From: Bacillota bacterium | GTDB taxonomy: Bacteria; Bacillota; Clostridia; Lachnospirales; Bianqueaceae | DNA: 64,000 bases | Reading direction: 5' to 3' | Assembly: GCA_017441925.1 (NCBI GenBank) | Contig: JAFRUE010000007.1 | Location: forward strand, 372,001-436,000 | Shown here: piece after piece, positions 8,959 to 17,730 of the stretch | Numbering within the stretch: the first letter of the stretch is position 1 | How the letters are laid out: each line of letters begins with the position of its first letter | Notes under the pieces: model-generated | The model's database searches: none | Seen by the model: the letters and a program-made list of their open reading frames with translations, nothing else | What the model was told of the DNA's origin: nothing | Program-made: the position numbers and the translations under genes

Positions 8959-10971
8959 TTATTCTGACTCTTTGACGGAAACAAGGACCAACGCACTGCG
9001 GCCGTGAACGGAGATCTCCGGACCGTGGACATACCGAAGCGGTACAAGTCCTGCTCTGGTACGGTCTGCGATGACTGCCCAGCGCTCCGGCAGCGGATGA
9101 TCGTTCCACGATTTCAGACGGATCATCTGATCCTTCGTGGAAGCGTTTAGGAGAACAGCAGCCATCTCCCACTCGTCCTCTTCCGTTCCGGGGACCGTGA
9201 ACGCGACAGAGAGCGCCTGCTGTTCTGAGAAAACCATATTGCGGATCGCATTACAGGACGCGTCGTGGAACGGATGGAAAGCTTTACGGATCTGAATCAG
9301 TCCCTGATAGTACGCGGCAAGCTGTCCGAACATCCCGCAGCGTTTCCATTCCAGCGCGTTTACAGACGACGGAGAAGCATAGCTGTTGCCGTCTCCTTCT
9401 TTGGTACGGGCAAATTCCTCACCTGCCTGCATGAAAGGAATGCCCTGCGCAAGCAGATATATCACGGCAGCAAGACGGTTCGAATCAAGCGCGTCCGCGT
9501 CCGGAATGTGGAAAGCCTCCGGAGCGGTGCCGTTCCCGTATACGAGTTTATCCCATAATGTGAAGTTGTCATGCGCTGATACATATGAAATGGTCTGTGT
9601 AGGCTGCCGGACTGTATTATAAGGTCCGGCCCATCCTTTCAGGCTGTTCTCTATCTTGGATTCAAGGAACCATGCACCGTTGATAAAACCGGTGCTGTAC
9701 ATATCAAAATTGTTGCCTTTGACGGCATCGCGGGTCTCATCGTTAAAGATCCCGACTCGGTCGGGGATCTGTGCAATGTGACTTTTGTCGGCCGGAACAC
9801 TGCCCTCGTTCATATGAGGCGGCTGAGCGGCCCATGGCTCGCCGTACATCAGAATCTGCCTGCCGTCCGGTAGACTGTCGAGCATCTCTCGAGCCTGACG
9901 GATGGTTTCGGTATCGATCAGTCCCATCAGGTCGAAGCGGAAGCCGTCCACATGATACTCTTCCGCCCAGTATCTGAGCGAGGAAAGGATCAGATTACGG
10001 ACCATACCGCGCTCCGACGCGATCTCATTGCCGCATCCCGAGCCGTTTGCAGGAGTGCCGTCACCCCAGTAGCGGTAATAATAGCCAGGCATCAGTGTAT
10101 CAAAGATCGATCCCTGCAGCCGGTAGGTATGATTATAGACGACGTCGAGAATCACACCGATTCCGGCTTTATGCAGACTCTGGATCATCTGCCTGCATTC
10201 TCTAAGCCGGACGGCGCCGTGATACGGATCAGTCGAATAAGAACCCTCCGGAATGAAATAATGCAGTGGATCATAACCCCAGTTATAGTTCTTGCAGGGA
10301 TCACATTCGTCGACCGTCTCAAAATCCATAACAGGAAGCAGCTGAACATGTGTGATCCCGAGCTGCTTCAGATAAGCTGTACCGGTCGGAAGTTCAGGAT
10401 GCTCCGGAACATGTGTGCTGTCCTCTGTAAACGCCAGGAACTTCCCTTTATGTATCATTCCCGAGTCCGGTCCCCAGGAGAAATCCCTTACATGGACCTC
10501 CCAGATCACGGCATCCGTAGGATCCTGCAGGACCGGCCGTCTGTCCTCGGCCCATTCTTCCGGAACCGCGTCATCCGGATTCAGCACCATGGACCGGCCG
10601 CCGTTCACGCCGCATGCTCTGGCATAAGGATCCGGTATTTCTCTTGCTTCACGATAAGGCAGATGCACCCGGTATGTATAATAAACGTTTGCGTAGTCAC
10701 CCGCGAGGGTCAGATTCCAGATCCCGCGGACGCCCTGCAGCAAAGGAAATTCTCCCAGAGACCGTGCTCCGGTCTCCTGATCGGAACCAGTCGCATAGAG
10801 ACAAAGTGTGATCTTAGCGGCAAGAGGCGACCAGACGTTCCAGGTCGTACTTTCCCTGCGGTAGTTATTACCCAGATCATTGCCATCGTAACGATACTGA
10901 AACTCAAATTCCTTAGAGTTGTACTGCATCGATACAGGCAGATCCGTTGTTTCGTACCCGTAGTAATCCAT
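8959..10971 (-). CDS. pulA: Type I pullulanase / glycogen debranching enzyme
   Basis: This 670-residue GH13 protein has an N-terminal CBM48-like sandwich (about residues 20-110). The type I pullulanase signature YNWGYDP is followed by the four GH13 regions: DVVYNH, GFRFDLMG (nucleophile), LMYGEPW (acid/base) and YVSAHDNFTLWD. It hydrolyses alpha-1,6 branches of glycogen, starch or pullulan. No signal peptide is visible, so it acts in the cytosol. A GGGAGG site precedes the ATG. It is the partner of the downstream malQ. Confidence 0.96.
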   Translation of the reverse strand: MDYYGYETTDLPVSMQYNSKEFEFQYRYDGNDLGNNYRRESTTWNVWSPLAAKITLCLYATGSDQETGARSLGEFPLLQGVRGIWNLTLAGDYANVYYTYRVHLPYREAREIPDPYARACGVNGGRSMVLNPDDAVPEEWAEDRRPVLQDPTDAVIWEVHVRDFSWGPDSGMIHKGKFLAFTEDSTHVPEHPELPTGTAYLKQLGITHVQLLPVMDFETVDECDPCKNYNWGYDPLHYFIPEGSYSTDPYHGAVRLRECRQMIQSLHKAGIGVILDVVYNHTYRLQGSIFDTLMPGYYYRYWGDGTPANGSGCGNEIASERGMVRNLILSSLRYWAEEYHVDGFRFDLMGLIDTETIRQAREMLDSLPDGRQILMYGEPWAAQPPHMNEGSVPADKSHIAQIPDRVGIFNDETRDAVKGNNFDMYSTGFINGAWFLESKIENSLKGWAGPYNTVRQPTQTISYVSAHDNFTLWDKLVYGNGTAPEAFHIPDADALDSNRLAAVIYLLAQGIPFMQAGEEFARTKEGDGNSYASPSSVNALEWKRCGMFGQLAAYYQGLIQIRKAFHPFHDASCNAIRNMVFSEQQALSVAFTVPGTEEDEWEMAAVLLNASTKDQMIRLKSWNDHPLPERWAVIADRTRAGLVPLRYVHGPEISVHGRSALVLVSVKESE

Positions 10972-10999
10972 GCGGGCCTCCCAGTAGTTTATTTAGGTA

Positions 11000-11983
11000 T
11001 TACAGCATGGTCTTCCTTAATTCTTCAGGAGATTTGGCACTGAAATAAGCTGGCGGGATATCCAGGACCGTCTTGCATCCGCGCATACCTTCCTGAGCCA
11101 TTTTATAGACGGCACGGGCACAGCAGACCAGTACGGAGGAAGTGAATTCCGGATTGGAATCGAGCGTCAGCTTGTATTCGATCACATGACGATGCGCAAG
11201 ACCTTCTCCGGTCTTACCCGTACGGATAACGGAACCGCCGTGCGGCAGTCCGCTGTGATCTCTCTTCAGTTCTTCTTCGGTAATGAAATTGACAGTCGTA
11301 TCATACTCGTCAAAGTAATTGGGCATGGTAACGATAGCCTGACGGATCGCTTCAAGGTCTGCGCCTTCTTCAGCCACAACAAAGCACTCACGGGTGTGCT
11401 TCTCGCGGGTCGTAAGCTCCGGATCCTTTCCGGAACGGACAGCTTCGAGTGCAGCATCGATCGGTACGGTGTACTGACGCGCGTCCTTAACGCCGGGGAT
11501 CCTGCGGATCGCATCAGAATGTCCCTGGCTGACGCCTTTGCCCCAGAAGGTGTAAGCCTTGCCGTCAGGAAGGATCGAGTCCGCATATACGCGGTTCAGA
11601 GAGAACATACCCGGATCCCACCCGGCGGAGATAACAGCGGTATGACCGGAAGCAAGAGCCGCTTCATTGACGTCGCGGAAATGCTCCGGAATATGCGCGT
11701 GTGTATCAAAACTGTCGACAATGTTGAAATACTTTGCGTATTCCGGTCCCTGTACCGGCAGATCCGTCGCGCTGCCTCCGCAAAGGATCAGTACGTCGAT
11801 CTTGTCCGTGTAGGACTGGATATCCGAAATCGGAAGCACAACAGCTCCTTCTGTCAGGATCTTAACGTTCTCAGGATTTCTTCTCGTAAAAACTGCTACA
11901 AGCTGGAAGTCCGGATTCTGACGGACCGCAAGCTCTACTCCTCTGCCAAGATTACCGTAACCGCAAATACCAAGTCTGATCAT
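11000..11983 (-). CDS. ddh: meso-Diaminopimelate dehydrogenase
   Basis: Ddh reductively aminates tetrahydrodipicolinate to meso-DAP in one NADPH-dependent step, bypassing the succinylase or acetylase branches of lysine and peptidoglycan synthesis. The 327-residue protein has the N-terminal Rossmann motif GICGYGNLGRGVE, the substrate-domain segments SAGWDPGMFSLNR and FWGKGVSQGHSDAIRRI, and the C-terminal LDSNPEFTSSVLV. The start overlaps the thyX stop by 4 bp (ATGA), so the two are translationally coupled. Confidence 0.95.
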   Translation of the reverse strand: MIRLGICGYGNLGRGVELAVRQNPDFQLVAVFTRRNPENVKILTEGAVVLPISDIQSYTDKIDVLILCGGSATDLPVQGPEYAKYFNIVDSFDTHAHIPEHFRDVNEAALASGHTAVISAGWDPGMFSLNRVYADSILPDGKAYTFWGKGVSQGHSDAIRRIPGVKDARQYTVPIDAALEAVRSGKDPELTTREKHTRECFVVAEEGADLEAIRQAIVTMPNYFDEYDTTVNFITEEELKRDHSGLPHGGSVIRTGKTGEGLAHRHVIEYKLTLDSNPEFTSSVLVCCARAVYKMAQEGMRGCKTVLDIPPAYFSAKSPEELRKTML

Positions 11984-12612
11984 TCTTTCTCCTCCTCAAT
12001 ATCGTCAAATACGACCGGAACCTCCTTATGCAGCATCGCAAGCAGCATTCCGGCGACTTCACGGATCTGAGGATGTGCGGCAGGAGCGGTCCTGAGCTTC
12101 AGGAAATGTCTCCATTCTCTGAGATTAGCCGTCATCACGATCTCTGTTTTCAGACTGTTTGGAAGTACATCACGCGCCTGTTCAGGTTTCGCGCCCATTG
12201 CGATCAGGTCATTATAAGCCTTCTCGCAGGATTCCATTGCTTCCAGCCAGCGTTTATATTCCGGCTGATCCTCCGTCCAGAAGCACGGCTTGATAAAAGT
12301 CACACCGGCCTGGTTCCCGTCCGGACTGTAATTGCAGTAACGGGAGCTCTCCTGGCTGTAAGAGGCAATACGATGTCTGACCATCTCATGAGTAACCCCG
12401 CGGTCGCAGATAAAACGCACCGTGATCTTCTCATGTTCAAGGACGGACTCATGTCCTCTCTTGATCAGAGCTTTAATGAATTTCTCGGCGGATCCTTCCG
12501 TGATCCGGCCTTCACTCTTGTAGCATACACGGCCTGCGAGCTCGATCTTGCGGATCATTTCCTTACCGTCGAGCTTATCCATGATTTCAACACTTGGTTC
12601 AATGATTCTCAT
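11980..12612 (-). CDS. thyX: FAD-dependent thymidylate synthase
   Basis: ThyX methylates dUMP using methylene-tetrahydrofolate and FADH2. The protein carries the signature RHRIASYSQESSRY (RHRxxSxxxxSxR) and the FAD and dUMP regions GHESVLEHEKITVRF and LREWRHFLKLR. I chose ATG at 12612 (MRIIEPSVEI). A ribosome binding site (AAAGGAG) lies about 14 nt upstream, which is longer than usual, and the frame is open to 12642, so the exact start is uncertain. It overlaps ddh by 4 bp. Confidence 0.94.
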   Translation of the reverse strand: MRIIEPSVEIMDKLDGKEMIRKIELAGRVCYKSEGRITEGSAEKFIKALIKRGHESVLEHEKITVRFICDRGVTHEMVRHRIASYSQESSRYCNYSPDGNQAGVTFIKPCFWTEDQPEYKRWLEAMESCEKAYNDLIAMGAKPEQARDVLPNSLKTEIVMTANLREWRHFLKLRTAPAAHPQIREVAGMLLAMLHKEVPVVFDDIEEEKE

Positions 12613-12660
12613 AATAATCCGTATATCTCCTTTCTTAACCATAAGACCGTCCGGCCTTGA

Positions 12661-15600
12661 TTATCTTTGTCCGATCAGACTGTAGGGACACAGCCTGACT
12701 CCGCGGATCCCGTATTCCTGAACAGCAGGATGCTCCGCGGTCCAGCCGGAACGGACCTTATCATATCCGCGCTGACGCATCCGGTTGGTCAATGTGGATG
12801 AAACTTCGATCTGAACCGTATTGCGTCCGGGGACCAGATATCCGCTGATGTCCAGAGCACGGTCTCTGTGCGGTACAAGACCTGCTTTCTGACCGTTTAC
12901 TGTAACCATTACGGTACCACCTCCGTCTTCATCAAGGCAAAGGACCGCTCCGTATTTCCAGTCGTCCGGCAGATCAATTACAGCCGTATATCGGCCGATA
13001 CCGGAAACCTGATCCATCCGCGGTTCAGGAGTGAGCTTTGCAAGCTCTGACTCCGGCATAGGCAGATCTTTCCACGGAACCGGTACAGCGTTCTCAAGAT
13101 GCAGCAGCGTCTTCTTCGTCTTGTACCAGACTTCACGTGTCGTATGACCGAATTTCGTCTCGAGATTCAGGACCTTCTCACCTTCGTTCCAGTCCTCTAT
13201 CTCGATATCCCATCGGTCTATCGGGATCTCGGCCGGTACCTCGGCTTCTGCCGTTGTGACCGTGCCGTCAGACCATTTCGTCGTATATTTACCCGACCTG
13301 AAGACCTGAACCGATGCCGTCTGTCCGTCAAGACACACGCTGGCAGCATCGCTCTCTACTGCGTGCAGGCCTGCCGGTTCAGACAGATTCAGAACAATCA
13401 GTCTCGCTTCTCCGGGACGCAGGATCAGATCGATCGAAGTCCTGCCGTCACCTGAACGGTATGCTCCGATCGGGGTCACCGATCCGGTCCAGGGATCAAG
13501 CTGATACGGTGTCCCTGTCCCCTCAAGCTCAACGGTACAGCTGATAGATCCCGCATCTTTCAGAACTTCAAATTTATAATCATACACAAAGGTATACAGG
13601 ATCTTATGCTCCCTGTCAAGACGGGAAGCTGTAAGAATTCTGTTATTTGGTTTGGCGAAACCCGCTCTTGGACGAATTCCAAGCTTCTGCAGCAGAGGCA
13701 GGAGTTCCGAAGGCTGATCGAGCTCATGAACGTTCGGGAGAGCTTTGATCTTAGAGACTTTTTCCTGCAGCTCAGTGTCGCTGACCGCAAGTGTTTTGCT
13801 CTTTGAAGCAGCTTTACCGTGGACAATATCCGGCGCCTCGTGGAAACGGGTCTCTGTATTGTGATTGACAAAAATAAGCGGAAGGCCGCCTTTGGCTATT
13901 TCATACAGCTTATCCGCGCACTCCGGCTCCAGATCCTCCTGGTAGACGACCAATGCCTTATAAGAAGGTCCATGCGGCTGCAGCACAGTGCTGTTCCAGG
14001 CTACGTTATCGGAATCCATGAGAAGGAGCGGAGAGAAATAATCATACGTATATCCTGCCTGCTGGAGGCTCAGATCCTTCCAGAAATAGGCCATGTCATA
14101 CATCATGAAACCTTTGCGGAAATCCGAATATTCCTTGGGCTTACCATAGCTGATGAAGAAATAATCCGTACGTAGGATCGCGATATCTCGGAGCGCGCTC
14201 CCCTGCCTCATCGCTTTCTGTACGCGGCCGAGCATCTTCGTCCATTCCGGATAATGTACGGAAGCGGGCTGCCGGCAACTGAAACGTTCAGAGAAAAACG
14301 GATACATTCCTTCATGGCCGGGCCATTTTGTGTCCTGCTCAGAACCTTCGATCGCGGAATATCCGTGGAAAACCGTCCTATTGACGCCTTCTGCAAACTG
14401 CAGGAAGCACAGGCAGGTCCATGTATCCATATTAAAGAAATAGTTATGCCCGCCGACTGCGCCTGTCTCACTGGAGAACTTCCTGCCGTACATATTGGCG
14501 GACCCGGAAAGCCCTCTGTATAGGTCGATATCCGCCGTCTGGGCAAAGCTCTCTGTCTCGATGCCGTCAACAGCCTTAGCAGGCGTAGAGATCTCGTAAT
14601 TGGCTCCGTAGGAAGGTTCTGCACGCAAGGTCATTCCATGCGTATGCAGCCAGTCTGAAAGCGGTGTCAGGACGTTTTCAACATACAGATCACTGAAAAC
14701 GCTGTAATAATCCGTTCTGACCTTACGGATCAGATCGTCCGCGTCCGGAGCCGTATAGTCGTAGACCTTGGGCTTGCCGGATTCGATGCGTCCGTCATCC
14801 ATCGTGATCAGCGGCAGATAACGGGTAATATCATATCCCTTGCGGGCAAGGAATTCTTTCTTGAATTCATATCCCCAGAAAACACCTCCGGCGCCGAAGG
14901 TATGCAGTTCCAGTGAATCCATGTAGATCTCGCCGCGGCCGTTTTTGCGGATATAACTGTCAAGCTCCGGGGTAAAGATCACTGCGTCCCAGTAGGCTTT
15001 CAGCGCATCCACACCGTATTTATCGGTATAATTGATCGAATAGTTCGTCGCTACGGAAGGACTTGCCGTCTGGCAGGTTCCATGCATCCAGTAAACGAAA
15101 AGCGCATATTCGCCGTCATCCGGAGCTGTAAATTCAAGCGTTTCCCTGCCGTCCGCAATACGTACGCTTTCTGTCAGATCCTGCAGGGTCGATGCATCGA
15201 GCTCGCCGGGTTCCGTCCCTTCCGCGTACGCATGATCCTGCCCGCTCTCCGGCCGCTCTTTCAGTATCTTTGCGCAGACAACACCCTGGAAGACCTGGAC
15301 CTTATAATTGGCTTTCGTTCCATGTGCGTCCTCGGATTTGGAAACAACAGGCGCCGGATACGGCAGCACGCCGGACCATTTCTCGCCAGGTTCCAGCAGG
15401 ATCGTCGCGTAATCGAGCTCTTTCGAAGCGGCGCGGCTGTCCGGACCGAAAGGCTCTCCTTCCCATGTATAGGTGTCAGGGAGGTTCGCAGTTGCCCAGT
15501 GAGCGCCGTTCGTCAGGCTGAACCCGAGTCCGAGTTCTGTGGCCTTGCGTACGATAAGCTGTGTATCAGCCGTCCATTCATCAGAGCCCCAGCCATAGAT

Positions 15601-15804
15601 GGATGAATCCGCACCCGGCTCAGGCATGGCTAGGAATTCCGCGGCTCCGAACCCGAGATCATGGATCTGCTGGACATTTTTCTCAAGCGTCTTGTCGGTG
15701 TTAAGTCCTTCGGCAAGCCACCAGCGCAGATCCGGACGGTATACGGTCTCCGGATCACGGAACATTTCGGTCATCTTTCTCTGAAAATCGTTCTGATTCG
15801 ACAT
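12661..15804 (-). CDS. Large glycoside hydrolase, GH106-like (putative alpha-L-rhamnosidase)
   Basis: The 1047-residue protein starts with the pattern of GH106 proteins: LRWWLAEGLNTDKTLEKNV, then LGFGAAEFLAMPEP. The middle reads FWGYEFKKEFLARKGYDITRY and EGVNRTVFHGYSA. A C-terminal jelly-roll region (about 900-1040) contains VTVNGQKAG and GYLVPGRNTVQIEVS. The family cleaves terminal alpha-L-rhamnose. No signal peptide is seen, so it would act on imported oligosaccharides. A second rhamnosidase-like gene (GH78) lies 5.5 kb upstream. The family is recognised from local motifs only, so the substrate is tentative. An AAGGGGA site precedes the ATG. Confidence 0.75.
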   Translation of the reverse strand: MSNQNDFQRKMTEMFRDPETVYRPDLRWWLAEGLNTDKTLEKNVQQIHDLGFGAAEFLAMPEPGADSSIYGWGSDEWTADTQLIVRKATELGLGFSLTNGAHWATANLPDTYTWEGEPFGPDSRAASKELDYATILLEPGEKWSGVLPYPAPVVSKSEDAHGTKANYKVQVFQGVVCAKILKERPESGQDHAYAEGTEPGELDASTLQDLTESVRIADGRETLEFTAPDDGEYALFVYWMHGTCQTASPSVATNYSINYTDKYGVDALKAYWDAVIFTPELDSYIRKNGRGEIYMDSLELHTFGAGGVFWGYEFKKEFLARKGYDITRYLPLITMDDGRIESGKPKVYDYTAPDADDLIRKVRTDYYSVFSDLYVENVLTPLSDWLHTHGMTLRAEPSYGANYEISTPAKAVDGIETESFAQTADIDLYRGLSGSANMYGRKFSSETGAVGGHNYFFNMDTWTCLCFLQFAEGVNRTVFHGYSAIEGSEQDTKWPGHEGMYPFFSERFSCRQPASVHYPEWTKMLGRVQKAMRQGSALRDIAILRTDYFFISYGKPKEYSDFRKGFMMYDMAYFWKDLSLQQAGYTYDYFSPLLLMDSDNVAWNSTVLQPHGPSYKALVVYQEDLEPECADKLYEIAKGGLPLIFVNHNTETRFHEAPDIVHGKAASKSKTLAVSDTELQEKVSKIKALPNVHELDQPSELLPLLQKLGIRPRAGFAKPNNRILTASRLDREHKILYTFVYDYKFEVLKDAGSISCTVELEGTGTPYQLDPWTGSVTPIGAYRSGDGRTSIDLILRPGEARLIVLNLSEPAGLHAVESDAASVCLDGQTASVQVFRSGKYTTKWSDGTVTTAEAEVPAEIPIDRWDIEIEDWNEGEKVLNLETKFGHTTREVWYKTKKTLLHLENAVPVPWKDLPMPESELAKLTPEPRMDQVSGIGRYTAVIDLPDDWKYGAVLCLDEDGGGTVMVTVNGQKAGLVPHRDRALDISGYLVPGRNTVQIEVSSTLTNRMRQRGYDKVRSGWTAEHPAVQEYGIRGVRLCPYSLIGQR

Positions 15805-15822
15805 GTTGTGTCCCCTTCTGTC

Positions 15823-16506
15823 TCAGCGGTCCCCACCGGCCGGATTAATACCGGTAACGGTCAGATGATCTCCGGAGACTCTGAATTGAATATTATATCC
15901 GGCATAGGTGATGCCATAGGTCCTTTCAGGATCGTTCTGGTAGCCAGGACGCGGATCCAGCGCGAGTGCTTCTGTAAGTCCCTGCAGCTTGTCTTCCGGG
16001 ATCTTTCCGGACAGTTCGGCAGGGATCTCGACAGATAACTTTTTATCGCACAGATCTCCGGCAAAACCGCTTCTTGCATCCGGGAAACTGTCCGCATATG
16101 CAAGATACGGCTTGATATCATATACCGGAGTACCGCTCATCATATCAGCTCCGCGGATCACAAGCTGCGGCCCGAGCGGTGTGTCCCATTCCACACGTTC
16201 CAGCTGAACACACGTAAGTCCGACCGGATTCGGCCTGAACGGCGAACGCGTCGCAAAAACACCCATACGCATATTGCCGCCGAGCCTTGGCGGACGGACT
16301 GTCAGTGATACATTTTCACGGATTGCTTCGGAGAACTCCCAGATGATCCACAGTCTGTCATACCCGTCGATCCCTCTGAGAGCGTCTTCACTGCGGTATT
16401 CCGGCTCCATCACGATACGGGCCTCTAGATCAGGAGCCAGAACACCTTGCCGCGGGATTCCGAACTTATCGGGAAAATCCGAATAAACTGTCGCTATCTT
16501 TTTCAA
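15823..16506 (-). CDS. trmO: tRNA (t6A37) N6-methyltransferase, TrmO/TsaA family
   Basis: TrmO methylates N6-threonylcarbamoyladenosine at position 37 of tRNAs reading ACY codons. The 227-residue protein shows the family signature GVFATRSPFRPNPVGLTCVQ and DIKPYLAYADS. Its beta-barrel SAM-binding domain is N-terminal, followed by a C-terminal accessory domain from about residue 150. The start overlaps the stop of the DUF4349 gene by 4 bp. Confidence 0.92.
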   Translation of the reverse strand: MKKIATVYSDFPDKFGIPRQGVLAPDLEARIVMEPEYRSEDALRGIDGYDRLWIIWEFSEAIRENVSLTVRPPRLGGNMRMGVFATRSPFRPNPVGLTCVQLERVEWDTPLGPQLVIRGADMMSGTPVYDIKPYLAYADSFPDARSGFAGDLCDKKLSVEIPAELSGKIPEDKLQGLTEALALDPRPGYQNDPERTYGITYAGYNIQFRVSGDHLTVTGINPAGGDR

Positions 16507-17651
16507 TCGTTCTCTTTCTCTTCCTTGGGCTCTGCTTCTGCCTCTGCGGCGAAAAAATCAACAGGCTCTGCTTTTACAGCAGGTTCCGAAACGACGGGCT
16601 CTGCTGCCGCAGGCGCCTCGGGAACAGCTGCAGCCGCAGGCTCTGCCGGTGATTTAGCAGCGGCTTTTGCAGCAGCTTTAGCCTCTCTCTTGGCGATCCT
16701 CGCTTCCTTGCGAAGCTCACGTCTTGACTTGGGCAGTGTGCCGTTCCTGCGGGCACGGTTCTTTCTGACGATACCGCGGATGATCAGGAACAGGATGAAA
16801 GCAATGAAGAGGAATACAAGCCATCCGAACCAGCTCTCTGCCATGTACAGTGTGAAATCCTGCAGCCCTTCTACAGCGTTCTCACAGCCGGTCTTCCAGG
16901 CTTTCTGCAGTCTCTCTCCGAAGGTGATCGGAGGAACTTCCTGTCCGCGCAGGACACCGACTTCATTCAGTCTGATTTCGATCGTGGAATAGCTGACCAG
17001 CGAATCGTAATGACGCAGCGTTCCGGACAGATCGTCGATCATGTACTCGGTCTCGCTGATCGCGTTCTCAAGCTCGATAATATCGGTCATTGTATCCGCC
17101 TTGCGCAGTAGTTCCTGCAGTCTGGCAAGTTTTGTCTTCTCTGTCGTCAGACGGTTCTCGGTATCATAATAGTACTCGGATACGTCCTTGGCGTTCTCTC
17201 GGGAGCTCAGCACCTGTGCCGCTTCTCCGCTCCTGTCCAGAAAATCGCGGAAAGAACCTGCCGGCACGCGGACCGTCATGGATGTATTACGGTAATATCC
17301 CGACATTGTATTGGAGATATTCTCAATGTATCCGCCGACTTCTTCCGTCAGGGCTTTCAGCGTATTGAGCGCTTCATCATAAGTCGTCGTCTCCATCTCG
17401 ACAGTCGCAGTATAAATGATCTTTACTCCGTCAGGAATGTTGCTGCGGGATGACGAGTCAGAAGCTTTGGATTCAGCAGCCGGCTTTTCAGCTTCATTCG
17501 CATAACCGTTATAGTCATAGTCGTCCCGGTACGCTTCTGCTGCCGTGTCCTGTTTGTAGTAATTTCCGGATTTGCCGGAACCTCCCGCACAGCCCGCGAA
17601 CATCATGACCGCAAGCAGCACGGCGATCCAACTGAACAATGTCTTTTTCAT
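16503..17651 (-). CDS. DUF4349 lipoprotein with C-terminal membrane segment
   Basis: The 382-residue protein begins with a lipoprotein signal peptide (MKKTLFSWIAVLLAVMMFAG, lipobox Cys near residue 21). A DUF4349 domain (about 75-265) follows, with a coiled-coil stretch near TTEKTKLARLQELLRKADTM. A single transmembrane helix (LVFLFIAFILFLIIRGIV, about 270-290) ends in a basic and then Ala/Pro/Glu-rich cytosolic tail. A lipid anchor plus a C-terminal helix makes a protein attached to the membrane at both ends. Function is unknown. Its own promoter lies at 17702-17730, and trmO is coupled downstream. Confidence 0.85.
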   Translation of the reverse strand: MKKTLFSWIAVLLAVMMFAGCAGGSGKSGNYYKQDTAAEAYRDDYDYNGYANEAEKPAAESKASDSSSRSNIPDGVKIIYTATVEMETTTYDEALNTLKALTEEVGGYIENISNTMSGYYRNTSMTVRVPAGSFRDFLDRSGEAAQVLSSRENAKDVSEYYYDTENRLTTEKTKLARLQELLRKADTMTDIIELENAISETEYMIDDLSGTLRHYDSLVSYSTIEIRLNEVGVLRGQEVPPITFGERLQKAWKTGCENAVEGLQDFTLYMAESWFGWLVFLFIAFILFLIIRGIVRKNRARRNGTLPKSRRELRKEARIAKREAKAAAKAAAKSPAEPAAAAVPEAPAAAEPVVSEPAVKAEPVDFFAAEAEAEPKEEKEND

Positions 17652-17701
17652 GTCATTTCCTCCTTATCTGGTGTTACGGAACTGTCTGTCTGATTTATGA
17701 C

Positions 17702-17730
17702 AGTATAACATATTCAGACAGTGTTTGCAA
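17702..17730 (-). promoter_or_regulatory. Promoter of the DUF4349/trmO transcript
   Basis: TTGCAA (17725-17730) and TATACT (17702-17707) are 17 nt apart on the minus strand, with an extended TG-T before the -10. The -35 box lies inside the last codons of the upstream ABC transporter gene. Confidence 0.82.

Noticed and set aside
9952-11043. 363-codon open frame on the plus strand opposite pulA
   Set aside because: pulA has all GH13 motifs in order; the opposite frame has none that I recognise.
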